A model generated the notes under the pieces. The model worked only from the letters and a program-made list of their open reading frames with translations, ran no database searches and was not told where the DNA came from. This document shows, in pieces, positions 24,523-33,701 of a stretch of 40,801 nucleotides of DNA. This DNA is from Pseudomonadota bacterium. Lineage in GTDB: Bacteria; Pseudomonadota; Alphaproteobacteria; Sphingomonadales; Sphingomonadaceae. Each line of letters starts with the position of its first letter. Positions within the stretch are counted from its first letter, which is position 1. The translations under genes were made by a program, and so were the position numbers. The stretch spans positions 1 to 40,801 of the forward strand of contig JAFABD010000206.1 of NCBI GenBank assembly GCA_023426225.1, read 5' to 3'.

Positions 24523-26136
24523 TTATTCCTCGGTTTTCTTCTTCTTGGCGGCGGGCTTCTTGGCCGGCTTGGCCTCCTCGCCTTCACCTGCCTCGGCGTC
24601 GTCGGCCTTCTTGGCGGCGGCCTTCTTCTTCGGCGCCGGGGCAGCCTCAACCTCGCCCTCGGCCGGTTCGGCATCGGCCTTCTTCTTCGCCGCAGCCTTC
24701 TTCGCCGGCTTGGCCTCTTCGCCTTCGCCCGCCTCGGCCTTCTTCGCCGCCTTCTTGCGCGGCTTGGGGTCGTCGTGGTCGTGCGTGTGCGTGCCCGACG
24801 CGAAACCGTCGTCGCTCTCGATCGCCGCTTCGAGTTCCTCGCGCGTCACTTCACGATCGCTGATCTCGGCCTTGTCGAACAGGAAGTCGACGACCTTGTC
24901 CTCGAACAGCGGCGCACGCAGCTGGGCAGCCGCCATCGGCTCCTGCTGGATATACTGGATGAAGCGCTGACGATCCTGCGGGCCGTACTGCTGCGCAGCC
25001 TGTGCGATCAGGCGGCTCATCTCGGCCTGCGTCACCTCGACGCCATTGGCGGTGCCGATTTCCGAAAGGAGCAGGCCCAGACGCACGCGGCGCTCGGCGA
25101 TCGCGCGATAATCGTCGCGCTCGGCTTCCAGTTCGGCCTTGGCAGCCTCGGCATCTTCCTCATGCTCTGCTTCGTGCATGAGCTGGTGCCAGATCTGGTC
25201 GAACTCGGCCTCGACCATCGACGGCGGCACCGGGAAGTCGTGCCCGGCCGCGAGCTGGTCGAGAAGCTTGCGCTTCATGTGGGTACGCGTGAGGCCATTG
25301 AGCTGCTGCTCGATCTGACCCTTGAGCAGACCCTTGAGCTGCTCGAGATCCTGCAGTCCCAGGTTCTTCGCGAACTCGTCGTCGATCACCGTCTCGCCGG
25401 CGGTCTTCACCGCCGTGATCTTGAGCTCGAAGGTTGCGGGCTTGCCGGCCAGGTTGGCGGCGCCGTAATCTTCGGGGAAGCTGACTTCGATCGTCTTTTC
25501 GTCGCCGGCCTTCACGCCGACGAGCTGGTCCTCGAAGCCCGGGATCAGACGGCCCGAACCGATCTCGACCGACATGTCGGTGCCGGTGCCGCCGTCAAAA
25601 GCGACGCCGTCGACCTTGCCGACGAAATCCATCGTCACCTGATCGCCCTGGGCGGCCGCGTGACCTTCCTCGGCGTCGTTCCAGCGCTTCTGCGTGCTCG
25701 CGAGCTGCTGAAGCTGTTCATCGAGTTCGGCGTCGCTCACCGGGACGGTGAGGCGCTCGAGCTTCAGCCCCTCGATCGACGGGGTCGGCACATCGGGAAG
25801 CACTTCGAGCTCGACGGTCAGCTCGGCATCGGCGCCGGGTGCATAGTCGCCCTCAAGCTTCACCGACGGCTGCATCGCCGGACGCAGCTTGTGCTCGGTG
25901 ATGAGCTGCTGAATGCCTTCCTGGATCGAGCTGTTGAGCGCGTCCTGCGTCAGCGCCTCGCCGTGCATCTTGCGGATGAGGTTGGTGGGAACCTTGCCGG
26001 GACGGAAGCCAGGCATGCGAACCTGGGGCGCCACGCGCTTCACCTCGGCGTCGACCTTGGCGTCGATGTCCGCGGCAGTGATCTTCAGCGTGTAGGCGCG
26101 CTTCAGGCCCTCGTTCAACGTCTCGACAGTCTGCAT
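24523..26136 (-). CDS. tig: Trigger factor with a long Lys/Ala/Glu-rich C-terminal tail
   Basis: A 537-residue ribosome-associated chaperone and peptidyl-prolyl isomerase; the family norm is about 430-450. The ribosome-binding signature is MPGFRPGKVPTNLIRK. The FKBP-type domain (about 150-245) includes GDQVTMDFVGKVDG, GSGRLIPGFEDQLVG and FPEDYGAANLAG. The substrate-binding arms follow. From about residue 450 the protein switches to a low-complexity tail with an imperfect repeat (EAGEGEEAKPAKKAAAKK and EAGEGEEAKPAKKPAAKK) and ends in KKKKTEE. ATG 26136 is preferred over GTG 26142. The tRNA-Leu gene lies directly upstream on the same strand and may share its transcript. Confidence 0.96.
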   Translation of the reverse strand: MQTVETLNEGLKRAYTLKITAADIDAKVDAEVKRVAPQVRMPGFRPGKVPTNLIRKMHGEALTQDALNSSIQEGIQQLITEHKLRPAMQPSVKLEGDYAPGADAELTVELEVLPDVPTPSIEGLKLERLTVPVSDAELDEQLQQLASTQKRWNDAEEGHAAAQGDQVTMDFVGKVDGVAFDGGTGTDMSVEIGSGRLIPGFEDQLVGVKAGDEKTIEVSFPEDYGAANLAGKPATFELKITAVKTAGETVIDDEFAKNLGLQDLEQLKGLLKGQIEQQLNGLTRTHMKRKLLDQLAAGHDFPVPPSMVEAEFDQIWHQLMHEAEHEEDAEAAKAELEAERDDYRAIAERRVRLGLLLSEIGTANGVEVTQAEMSRLIAQAAQQYGPQDRQRFIQYIQQEPMAAAQLRAPLFEDKVVDFLFDKAEISDREVTREELEAAIESDDGFASGTHTHDHDDPKPRKKAAKKAEAGEGEEAKPAKKAAAKKKADAEPAEGEVEAAPAPKKKAAAKKADDAEAGEGEEAKPAKKPAAKKKKTEE

Positions 26137-26193
26137 TCTCACGCTTTCTCAAAGAATCGGAATTGCGGCGTTCCCTCATCAGTCGCGGGGGAC

Positions 26194-26278
26194 TGGTGCG
26201 GGCGAAGGGACTCGAACCCCCACATCTTTCGATACTGGAACCTAAATCCAGCGCGTCTACCAGTTCCGCCACGCCCGC
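26194..26278 (-). tRNA. tRNA-Leu (anticodon UAG)
   Basis: Read on the minus strand, acceptor arms GCGGGCG and CGCCCGC pair perfectly and are followed by discriminator A and an encoded CCA (85 nt in total). The D arm is GCGGAACTGGTAGACGC. The anticodon stem CTGGA/TCCAG holds loop TTTAGGT (anticodon TAG), and the variable arm ATCGAAAGATGT and T arm GGGGGTTCGAGTCCC are normal for a class II tRNA-Leu. Confidence 0.96.
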
Positions 26279-26303
26279 AGGGGGACACCGCCGGTCGGCG
26301 GGC

Positions 26304-26331
26304 TCTATAGCAGTCATGGGCTTGGGGGCAA
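26304..26331 (-). promoter_or_regulatory. Promoter of tRNA-Leu
   Basis: On the minus strand TTGCCC (26331-26326) is followed after 16 bp by TATAGA (26309-26304), placing the transcript start about 20 nt before the mature tRNA 5' end. A small CCGCC/GGCGG stem lies in the leader. Confidence 0.55.
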
Positions 26332-26391
26332 GTGCGAAGCAACCTGTCGGGGTTGTACCGCGTTGGGAGCGACAGCAGGAGAATGTCCGCC

Positions 26392-26580
26392 ATGCCCGTC
26401 GAACCGCCGATTCCGCCCGTCAGTCCGCCGGCACCGCCGCCGGAGAACCCGCCGGCAACCACACCCGGCCCGCCCGATGCGCCGACGCCCGAAATCGAGC
26501 CCCCCGCCCCCGACATCGATGTCCCGGCGCCGCAGCCGGACGTTTCGCCCGGCGTGGCGCCGGGAACGCCGATCGCCTGA
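26392..26580 (+). CDS. Small proline-rich hypothetical protein
   Basis: A 62-residue reading frame dominated by Pro, Ala, Glu and Asp (MPVEPPIPPVSPPAPPPE to DVSPGVAPGTPIA), with no signal peptide. AGGAG lies 10 nt before ATG 26392 and only 1 nt before an in-frame ATG at 26383. Between tRNA-Leu and the cyclophilin gene there is no other candidate. The biased composition makes a chance open frame in GC-rich DNA possible, and the opposite strand is also open, so I rate it only as probable. If real, it would be an intrinsically disordered protein. Confidence 0.4.
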   Translation: MPVEPPIPPVSPPAPPPENPPATTPGPPDAPTPEIEPPAPDIDVPAPQPDVSPGVAPGTPIA

Positions 26581-26632
26581 TCCCCCCGGAGTCCCGCGCA
26601 TGCCACCCGAATTCCGGCGAATGCGCGGCAAA

Positions 26633-27277
26633 TCAGGGAGCCGGCGCGGCCGGAGGAGCCGGAGGCAATCGACGCACCGACACGATCCGCACGGGCGCGA
26701 CCGGCACCTGTCCCTTGAAGCTGCCCTGGATCGCCTTGTCGGGCGCGACCGGCGCGTCGAAGATGCGCATCACTACATCCATTCCTTCGACGACACGGCC
26801 GAAGGCCGCATAGCCAAGATTGTCGCCGGGACGCGCCGGGTCGGCATCGAATGACGGCTGGTCGCCGACACTGATCGTGAATTCACCCCGCGCCGTTCCC
26901 GGCGCGAAGCGGCCGATCGACAGCGTGCCGTCGAGATGGCGCAGCCCGGTGCGCGTCGTCGGCTCGTGCCGGATGGCCGGGTAGATGCGTTTGGGATCGT
27001 TCTGGACGCCGAACTGAACGAAGCCGAAATGGTCCGCCACCTTGACGGTGCGATAGAACTGCATGCCGTCGAGGCGACGCGAATCGACATATCGAAGGAA
27101 GTTGGCGGCCGTGACGGGCGCCTTCCCCGTTTCCACCTCGACGACGATCCGCCCGAGCGTCGTGGTGATCGCAACACGCGCGGGCGAAGCATTCGGCGTC
27201 GTCGCGGTCTGCGCGACTGCCACCGACGGCAAGAGCGTGGCGACGGCGAGCGCCCCGAGGATAGAACGGCGAAGCAA
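26633..27277 (-). CDS. Exported cyclophilin-type peptidyl-prolyl isomerase
   Basis: A 214-residue protein with a signal peptide (MLRRSILGALAVATLLPSVA, cleaved near AVAQ) and a divergent cyclophilin domain: ITTTLGRIVVEVETGKAPVT, MQFYRTVKVADHFGF (Arg of the active site retained), HLDGTLSIGRFAPGTARGEF and YAAFGRVVEGMDVVMRI. It would act on proline bonds in periplasmic proteins. I prefer TTG 27277, which has GGAGGT exactly 6 nt upstream and gives a textbook signal peptide. The ATG at 27301 adds eight residues, has no ribosome site and would place GGAGGT inside the gene. Confidence 0.82.
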   Translation of the reverse strand: MLRRSILGALAVATLLPSVAVAQTATTPNASPARVAITTTLGRIVVEVETGKAPVTAANFLRYVDSRRLDGMQFYRTVKVADHFGFVQFGVQNDPKRIYPAIRHEPTTRTGLRHLDGTLSIGRFAPGTARGEFTISVGDQPSFDADPARPGDNLGYAAFGRVVEGMDVVMRIFDAPVAPDKAIQGSFKGQVPVAPVRIVSVRRLPPAPPAAPAP

Positions 27278-27410
27278 GGCGGCACCTCCGGCGTGAGTCA
27301 TCGGGCCAGCCTAGCCAGCACCGTCCGGCACCTCCACCCCTTTTGCCGCGAGGGAGCGAGGGAGCGACGGCGTGCCCGGCCATCGCCACGCACGCCGACC
27401 GCGAACGCGC

Positions 27411-28913
<1,503 letters not shown>

Positions 28914-28932
28914 CTCTTCGATCCGTGTGCCT

Positions 28933-28954
28933 GGCACCGCCGCGATGCGGTGCC
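28933..28954 (-). other. Perfect 8-bp hairpin between gatA and gatB
   Basis: GGCACCGC and GCGGTGCC enclose a 6-nt loop, 20 nt upstream of gatB. A longer bulged stem (GGGCCGG.. with ..CCGGCCC, about 28986-29031) follows the gatA stop. Together they fill the 125-bp spacer. They may stabilise or process the gatA-gatB mRNA. Confidence 0.5.
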
Positions 28955-29038
28955 GGTGCCTTTGCGTTCCAGCCAGTATCGTCCGGGCCGGGTGGGATCA
29001 GGCGCAGATGCATACCCTTGCCCCACCGGCCCAGGCGT

Positions 29039-30526
29039 TCACCACCAGGCCTCGGGACGCGCGGTGAAGCCCGCGCGCTGCTCGATCGCCAGCCCGGCAT
29101 TGAGCACGCCCTGTTCGTCGAGCGCCTTGCCGATGATCTGAAGCCCGAGCGGAAGCCCCTGCGCATCGAGCCCGCCGGGCACGCTCATCGCCGGCAGCCC
29201 GGCCAGGCTTGCCGGCACCGTGAAGACGTCGTTGAGGTACATGGCAAGCGGATCGGCCTGCTTTTCGCCCAACGCGAAGGCCGCGCTGGGCGCGGTCGGC
29301 GTCAGCAGCAGATCGCACTGCTCCCACGCGCGTTCGAAATCGCGCGCGATCAGCGTCCGCACCTTTTGCGCCTGGGTGTAATAGGCATCGTAGAAGCCGG
29401 CCGAGAGCACATAGGTGCCGATCAGGATGCGACGCTTGACCTCGTCGCCAAATCCCGCGGCGCGGGTGGCGGCGTACATTTCCTGAAGGTTCTGGCCATC
29501 GGCGAGTTCGCGCAGACCGTAGCGCACGCCGTCATAGCGCGCGAGGTTCGACGACGCTTCGGCCGGCGCGATGATGTAATAGGCGGGCAGCGCATATTTG
29601 GTATGCGGCAGGCTGACCTCGACGATCTCGGCACCCGCATCCTTCATCCAGGCAATGCCGCGCTGCCACAAGGCATCGATCTCGGCGGGCATGCCGTCGA
29701 CACGATACTCCTTGGGGATGCCGATCCGCTTGCCGCGCAGGTCGGCGTTGAGGCCCGCTTCCCACTGGGGAACCGGCAGATCGAGCGACGTCGAGTCCTT
29801 GGGGTCGAAGCCCGCCATGTTCTCGAGGAGGATCGCGCAATCGCGCACATCGCGCGCCATCGGGCCGGCCTGATCGAGCGACGATGCGAAGGCGACGACG
29901 CCCCAGCGCGAACAGCGGCCATAGGTCGGCTTGATGCCCGAAATACCGGTGAACGCCGCCGGCTGGCGGATCGAACCGCCGGTGTCGGTGCCGGTCGCCC
30001 CCGGGCAGAGGCGCGCCGAAATCGCAGACGAGCTACCGCCCGAAGAGCCGCCGGGCGCGAGCGGCGCCGTATCGCCGTCATTGCGCCGCCATGGCGAGAT
30101 GACGTTGCCGAAATAGCTCGTCTCGTTCGACGAGCCCATCGCGAACTGGTCGAGATTGAGCTTGCCGAGCATCCCCGCACCCGCTTCCCACAGGTGCTGC
30201 GACACGGTCGATTCATAGACCGGCTTGAAGCCTTCGAGCATGCGGCTCGCCGCGGTCGTCTGCACGCCCTTGGTCGCGAACAGATCCTTCATGCCGATCG
30301 GCACGCCGGCCAGCGGCTTGGGCGCTTCCCCCGCCGCGCGGGCGCGATCGGCGGCATCGGCAGCAGCCAGCGCATGCTCGGGGGTTTCGACGATGAAGGC
30401 ATTGAGCGCCTTGGCCCCTGCCACGCGCGCATTGAATGCCTCGGCAACCTCACGCGCCGAGAAATCGCCGTTGCGGAAACCGTCCCGGAGACCGGCAACG
30501 CCCAGATCGGTCAGTTCGCTGCTCAT
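29039..30526 (-). CDS. gatA: Asp-tRNA(Asn)/Glu-tRNA(Gln) amidotransferase subunit A
   Basis: A 495-residue amidase-signature enzyme that releases ammonia from glutamine for GatB. The Ser-cisSer-Lys triad is Lys80 (IGMKDLF), Ser161 (APGGSSGGSS) and Ser185 (TDTGGSIRQPAAF). ISGIKPTYGRCSRWGVVAF and the terminal NAGLAIEQR region are typical. The ATG at 30526 overlaps the gatC stop by 4 nt (ATGA), so gatC and gatA are translationally coupled. Length agrees with the family. The frame remains open upstream of the ATG, but only as a shadow of gatC and the DUF3089 gene. Confidence 0.97.
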   Translation of the reverse strand: MSSELTDLGVAGLRDGFRNGDFSAREVAEAFNARVAGAKALNAFIVETPEHALAAADAADRARAAGEAPKPLAGVPIGMKDLFATKGVQTTAASRMLEGFKPVYESTVSQHLWEAGAGMLGKLNLDQFAMGSSNETSYFGNVISPWRRNDGDTAPLAPGGSSGGSSSAISARLCPGATGTDTGGSIRQPAAFTGISGIKPTYGRCSRWGVVAFASSLDQAGPMARDVRDCAILLENMAGFDPKDSTSLDLPVPQWEAGLNADLRGKRIGIPKEYRVDGMPAEIDALWQRGIAWMKDAGAEIVEVSLPHTKYALPAYYIIAPAEASSNLARYDGVRYGLRELADGQNLQEMYAATRAAGFGDEVKRRILIGTYVLSAGFYDAYYTQAQKVRTLIARDFERAWEQCDLLLTPTAPSAAFALGEKQADPLAMYLNDVFTVPASLAGLPAMSVPGGLDAQGLPLGLQIIGKALDEQGVLNAGLAIEQRAGFTARPEAWW

Positions 30527-30810
30527 TCGACCACCTTCGGCACCGTAAAGAAACCATGCTCGCCCTGCGGCGCATTGGCGAGGACGGCCTCGCGCTGATC
30601 GCCTTCGGTCACGACGTCGGCACGCAGGCGCAGCGTGTTGGGGATGACCGCCGTCATCGGCGCGACATCCCGCGTATCCACTTCGCCCAGCTGCTCGATC
30701 CAGCCGAGGATGTTGTTGAGTTCGGGCGCCAGCCTTTCGGCATCGGCGTCGCTGATCGCGATGCGCGCGAGGCTCGCGACCTTCTTCACGGTGTTGGTGT
30801 CTACGGACAT
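30523..30810 (-). CDS. gatC: Asp-tRNA(Asn)/Glu-tRNA(Gln) amidotransferase subunit C
   Basis: A 95-residue clamp subunit that wraps GatA and GatB. TVKKVASLARIAISDADAE and LNNILGWIEQLGEVDT are the family motifs, followed by VAPMTAVIPNTLRLRADVVTE with the TP-like extended arm. It is first in the operon and ends within the ATG of gatA. About 187 bp separate it from the divergent DUF3089 gene, so the operon promoter lies there; I did not find a confident -35/-10 pair. Confidence 0.95.
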   Translation of the reverse strand: MSVDTNTVKKVASLARIAISDADAERLAPELNNILGWIEQLGEVDTRDVAPMTAVIPNTLRLRADVVTEGDQREAVLANAPQGEHGFFTVPKVVE

Positions 30811-30997
30811 GCCCTGCGGCTAGCATCCCGCACGCGCAGCACGCAACGCTATTCGCAAAGATCGTCCGCGACCACGGCGTCCCCGACGGCCGAGGCAAGA
30901 CGCCTCGCCGGGCGAGCGCATCACACGGTTGCAAACTTGGCACGCAGCAGGCACGGGATCGCAGTTGCGCCTTCATGCGTTTATGCTGCATTGCACA

Positions 30998-32116
30998 ATG
31001 GAGACGGGATTGGCCCGGAAGTTCCTTTATGTGGTCGCTGGACTGATCGTGCTCGCGCTTGCCGCCTCCTTTGCCTATCGGTTCTATGGAACCCAGCTGA
31101 TGCGCCAGTTCCTGGTGCCGGCCGGCGAAGTCGCGGCATTGCCGCCGGTCGATGCGAATGCCTATGGCCGGGCAGAGATGTGGATTGCGCGACCGGACAA
31201 ACCGGGCAATCCCGCGCTCTGGACCCCCGATGGCCGGGGCGTTGCGAAACGGCCGACCGCGGCGGTGTTCTTCATCCATCCCACGTCGTTCCTCGACACG
31301 CACAGCTGGAACGCGCCGCTCGACAACGCCGATGCCAATCAGCGGGCCGAGCTGTTCCTGCGCGGGCAGGCCAGCGCCTTCAACGGCGTCGGCGCAATCT
31401 GGGCGCCGCGCTATCGCCAGGCGACCTTCGGGGCGTTCCTGACCAATCGCCCACAGGCGCAGCGCGCGCTCGACCTCGCCTATGCCGATGTGCTGGCGGC
31501 ATTCGATCAATTCCTGGCGCAGGCCGGCGACCACCCCATCATCCTGGCGGGCCACAGTCAGGGCGCGCTGCACCTCTCACGCCTGCTGGTCGACCGGATC
31601 GCCGGCAAGCCGATCCAGAAGCGGATCGTTGCCGCCTATGTCGTGGGCTGGCCGATCTCGATCACCGCCGACCTGCCGCGCATGGGCCTCCCCGCCTGTG
31701 CACGCGCCGACCAGGCAGGGTGCCTGTTGTCATGGCAAAGCTTTGCCGAGCCGGCGGACCCGTCGCTGATCCTCGATACCTTCGATGCGACGGCAGGCTT
31801 TACCGGCAAGCCGCGCGCCAACACGCCGATGGTCTGCACCAATCCGCTCACGGGAAATGCCGGCGACTCGGCCCCCGCCAGCGCCAACCTCGGCGCGCTC
31901 ATCCCGAGCATGAACCTTCAGTCGGCCCGACTGGAACCGGGCCGGATCGGCGCGCGCTGCGGCGGGCGCGGGATGCTGATGATCGGCAACCCGCCGGCGG
32001 ACTATGGCCAATATGTCCTGCCCGGCAACAACTATCACGTGTTCGACTACAGCCTGTTCTGGGCGAACGTCCGCCACGATGCCGAACGGCGCCTTGCGGC
32101 ATTTTCGCACCACTGA
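30998..32116 (+). CDS. DUF3089-domain alpha/beta hydrolase
   Basis: A 372-residue protein with an N-terminal membrane anchor or uncleaved signal (FLYVVAGLIVLALAASFAYRF) and an alpha/beta hydrolase domain of the DUF3089 type. VFFIHPTSFLDTHSWNAPL begins the domain, IILAGHSQGALHLSRLL has the nucleophile Ser, and a candidate His is in NNYHVFDYSLFWANVR. The substrate is unknown. ATG 30998 (METGLARKF) places the anchor at the N-terminus; two upstream in-frame ATGs would add up to 23 residues. It precedes ruvX by 72 bp with a hairpin between. Confidence 0.85.
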   Translation: METGLARKFLYVVAGLIVLALAASFAYRFYGTQLMRQFLVPAGEVAALPPVDANAYGRAEMWIARPDKPGNPALWTPDGRGVAKRPTAAVFFIHPTSFLDTHSWNAPLDNADANQRAELFLRGQASAFNGVGAIWAPRYRQATFGAFLTNRPQAQRALDLAYADVLAAFDQFLAQAGDHPIILAGHSQGALHLSRLLVDRIAGKPIQKRIVAAYVVGWPISITADLPRMGLPACARADQAGCLLSWQSFAEPADPSLILDTFDATAGFTGKPRANTPMVCTNPLTGNAGDSAPASANLGALIPSMNLQSARLEPGRIGARCGGRGMLMIGNPPADYGQYVLPGNNYHVFDYSLFWANVRHDAERRLAAFSHH

Positions 32117-32119
32117 GTC

Positions 32120-32161
32120 GGCAAGCCCCGCCGCAGGAAATCGGCGTTCGGGGCTTTGCCT
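32120..32161 (+). terminator. Hairpin after the DUF3089 gene
   Basis: GGCAAGCCCCG pairs with CGGGGCTTTGCC with one bulge, and CCG/CGG extend the stem. It ends the DUF3089 transcript before ruvX, which has its own ribosome site (AGGAGG). Confidence 0.45.
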
Positions 32162-32188
32162 CCCGGAATGAGAGCCTAAGGAGGGCTT

Positions 32189-32650
32189 GTGATCACCACC
32201 CAGCCCTCACAATTCCGCGCCGCGCTTCCTGCCGGCGGCCGCCTCCTCGGCCTCGACGTCGGAACCAAGACGATCGGTACTGCGCTGTGCGATGCGGGAT
32301 GGAGCTTTGCGAGTCCGGCGCAACTCATCCGCCGGTCGAAGTTTCAGAAAGACAAGGCAAGCCTTGTCGCGCTGGCAACCGAACAGCAGGTTGCGGGGCT
32401 CGTGATCGGGCTGCCGCTCAATCTCGACGGCACCGACTCGCCCCGGACACAGTCGACGCGCGCCTTCGCCCGCAACGTCGAGGACCTGGGGATGCCGATC
32501 CTGATGTGGGACGAACGCTGGTCGACCGTCGCAGTTGAACGGACGCTGATCGAACAGGATGCGAGCCGCGCCAAGCGTGCCGAACTCGTCGACAAGATGG
32601 CTGCCGCTTACATTCTGCAAGGCGCGATCGACGCATTGGTCAACGTCTGA
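32189..32650 (+). CDS. ruvX: Putative Holliday junction resolvase / pre-16S rRNA nuclease RuvX (YqgF)
   Basis: A 153-residue RNase H-fold nuclease. RLLGLDVGTKTIGTALCD carries the first catalytic Asp, LVIGLPLNLDGTDSPRTQ the central motif, and MWDERWSTVAVERTLIE with VDKMAAAYILQGAID the remaining acidic residues. YqgF proteins process the 5' end of 16S rRNA and have been linked to recombination. The GTG start at 32189 has AGGAGG 5 nt upstream. The next gene, pyrB, is 61 bp downstream; the same neighbourhood occurs in pseudomonads, where pyrR lies between, and pyrR is missing here. Confidence 0.93.
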   Translation: MITTQPSQFRAALPAGGRLLGLDVGTKTIGTALCDAGWSFASPAQLIRRSKFQKDKASLVALATEQQVAGLVIGLPLNLDGTDSPRTQSTRAFARNVEDLGMPILMWDERWSTVAVERTLIEQDASRAKRAELVDKMAAAYILQGAIDALVNV

Positions 32651-32678
32651 ACGGCCTTGGCGCCGCTCAAAGGTTGCG

Positions 32679-32709
32679 AAGCCGCGCCGGCGGCGCTACC
32701 CGGCGGCTT
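32679..32709 (+). promoter_or_regulatory. Leader hairpin that occludes the pyrB translation start
   Basis: AAGCCGC (32679-32685) pairs with GCGGCTT (32703-32709), ending 2 nt before the pyrB ATG at 32712. A competing inner stem (GCCG with CGGC at 32681-32694) is also possible. The only ribosome-site-like sequence of pyrB (GGCGG) lies in the right arm, so the structure could control pyrB translation. Confidence 0.4.
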
Positions 32710-32711
32710 TA

Positions 32712-33701
32712 ATGCAACCGTCAGACCATCGTCCCGCAGCGCAGCTTCCCGGCCGCGCCGCCTTCCCGCACCGGCACCTCACCGGGATCGCGGGTCTTCA
32801 GCCGCACGAGATCACCTTCCTGCTCGACGAAGCCGAGCAGTGGGTCGAGGCGAACCGCCACCGCGCCAAGAGCGACAAGCGGCTGGAAGGCCTTACCCAG
32901 ATCAACGCCTTTTTCGAAAATTCGACGCGAACGCTGCTATCGTTCGAAATTGCCGGAAAGCGGCTGGGTGCGGACGTCGTGAACATGCACGCCGCCCAGT
33001 CGAGCGTGAAGAAGGGCGAAACGCTGATCGACACGGCCATGACGCTCAACGCGATGCGTGCCGATGTCATCGTGATCCGCCATTCGAGTTCCGGCGCGGT
33101 GCAACTGATCGCCGACAAGGTCGACTGCCCGGTGCTCAACGCCGGCGACGGCTGGCACGAGCACCCCACCCAGGCGCTGCTCGATTCGTTGACCATCCGC
33201 CGCCGCCGCGGACGGGTAAACGGCCAGTGCGTGGTGATTTGCGGCGACATCCTGCACAGCCGCGTCGCGCGCTCGAACATGCTGTCGCTCACGGCGCAGG
33301 GTGCCGAGGTACGCGTGGTCGCGCCGTCGACCTTGATGCCGCCCGCGATCGAACGGATGGCGGTGACGCCCTACACCGACTTCGATGCCGCGCTGGAAGG
33401 CGCCGATGTGGTGATGATGCTGCGCGTCCAGAACGAGCGGATGGCCGGTGGCTATATCCCTTCGACGCGCGAGTTTCATGCGCGCTATGGCCTGACACCC
33501 GAACGGCTTGCCCGCGCCAAGCCCGATGCGCTGGTGATGCACCCCGGACCGATGAACCGGGGCGTCGAGATCGATTCGACCGTAGCCGACGATCCGTCGC
33601 GGAGCGCGATTACCGAACAGGTGGAAATGGGCGTTGCGGTGCGCATGGCGTGCCTGGACGTGTTGACGCGCCGCGCGCGCGGCGTGGAGGGCTGGGCATG
33701 A
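32712..33701 (+). CDS. pyrB: Aspartate carbamoyltransferase catalytic subunit
   Basis: A 329-residue enzyme that forms carbamoyl-aspartate, the first committed step of pyrimidine synthesis. The carbamoyl-phosphate motif is FFENSTRTLLSFEIAG. DGWHEHPTQALLDSL, GDILHSRVARSN, LRVQNERM and MHPGPMNRGVEID complete the active site. Only one plausible ATG exists (MQPSDHRPAAQ). The stop overlaps the start of the next gene by 4 nt (ATGA at 33698-33701), so the two products are made together, consistent with a PyrB/inactive-dihydroorotase complex. Confidence 0.96.
   Translation: MQPSDHRPAAQLPGRAAFPHRHLTGIAGLQPHEITFLLDEAEQWVEANRHRAKSDKRLEGLTQINAFFENSTRTLLSFEIAGKRLGADVVNMHAAQSSVKKGETLIDTAMTLNAMRADVIVIRHSSSGAVQLIADKVDCPVLNAGDGWHEHPTQALLDSLTIRRRRGRVNGQCVVICGDILHSRVARSNMLSLTAQGAEVRVVAPSTLMPPAIERMAVTPYTDFDAALEGADVVMMLRVQNERMAGGYIPSTREFHARYGLTPERLARAKPDALVMHPGPMNRGVEIDSTVADDPSRSAITEQVEMGVAVRMACLDVLTRRARGVEGWA

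Noticed and set aside
26139..26606. Glycine-rich minus-strand frame over tRNA-Leu and the proline-rich frame
   Set aside because: It crosses the tRNA gene and is the mirror image of Pro codons on the plus strand.
30527..31573. The gatA reading frame extends upstream for about 350 codons
   Set aside because: It runs through gatC and antisense to the DUF3089 gene; the amidase signature begins at the ATG at 30526.
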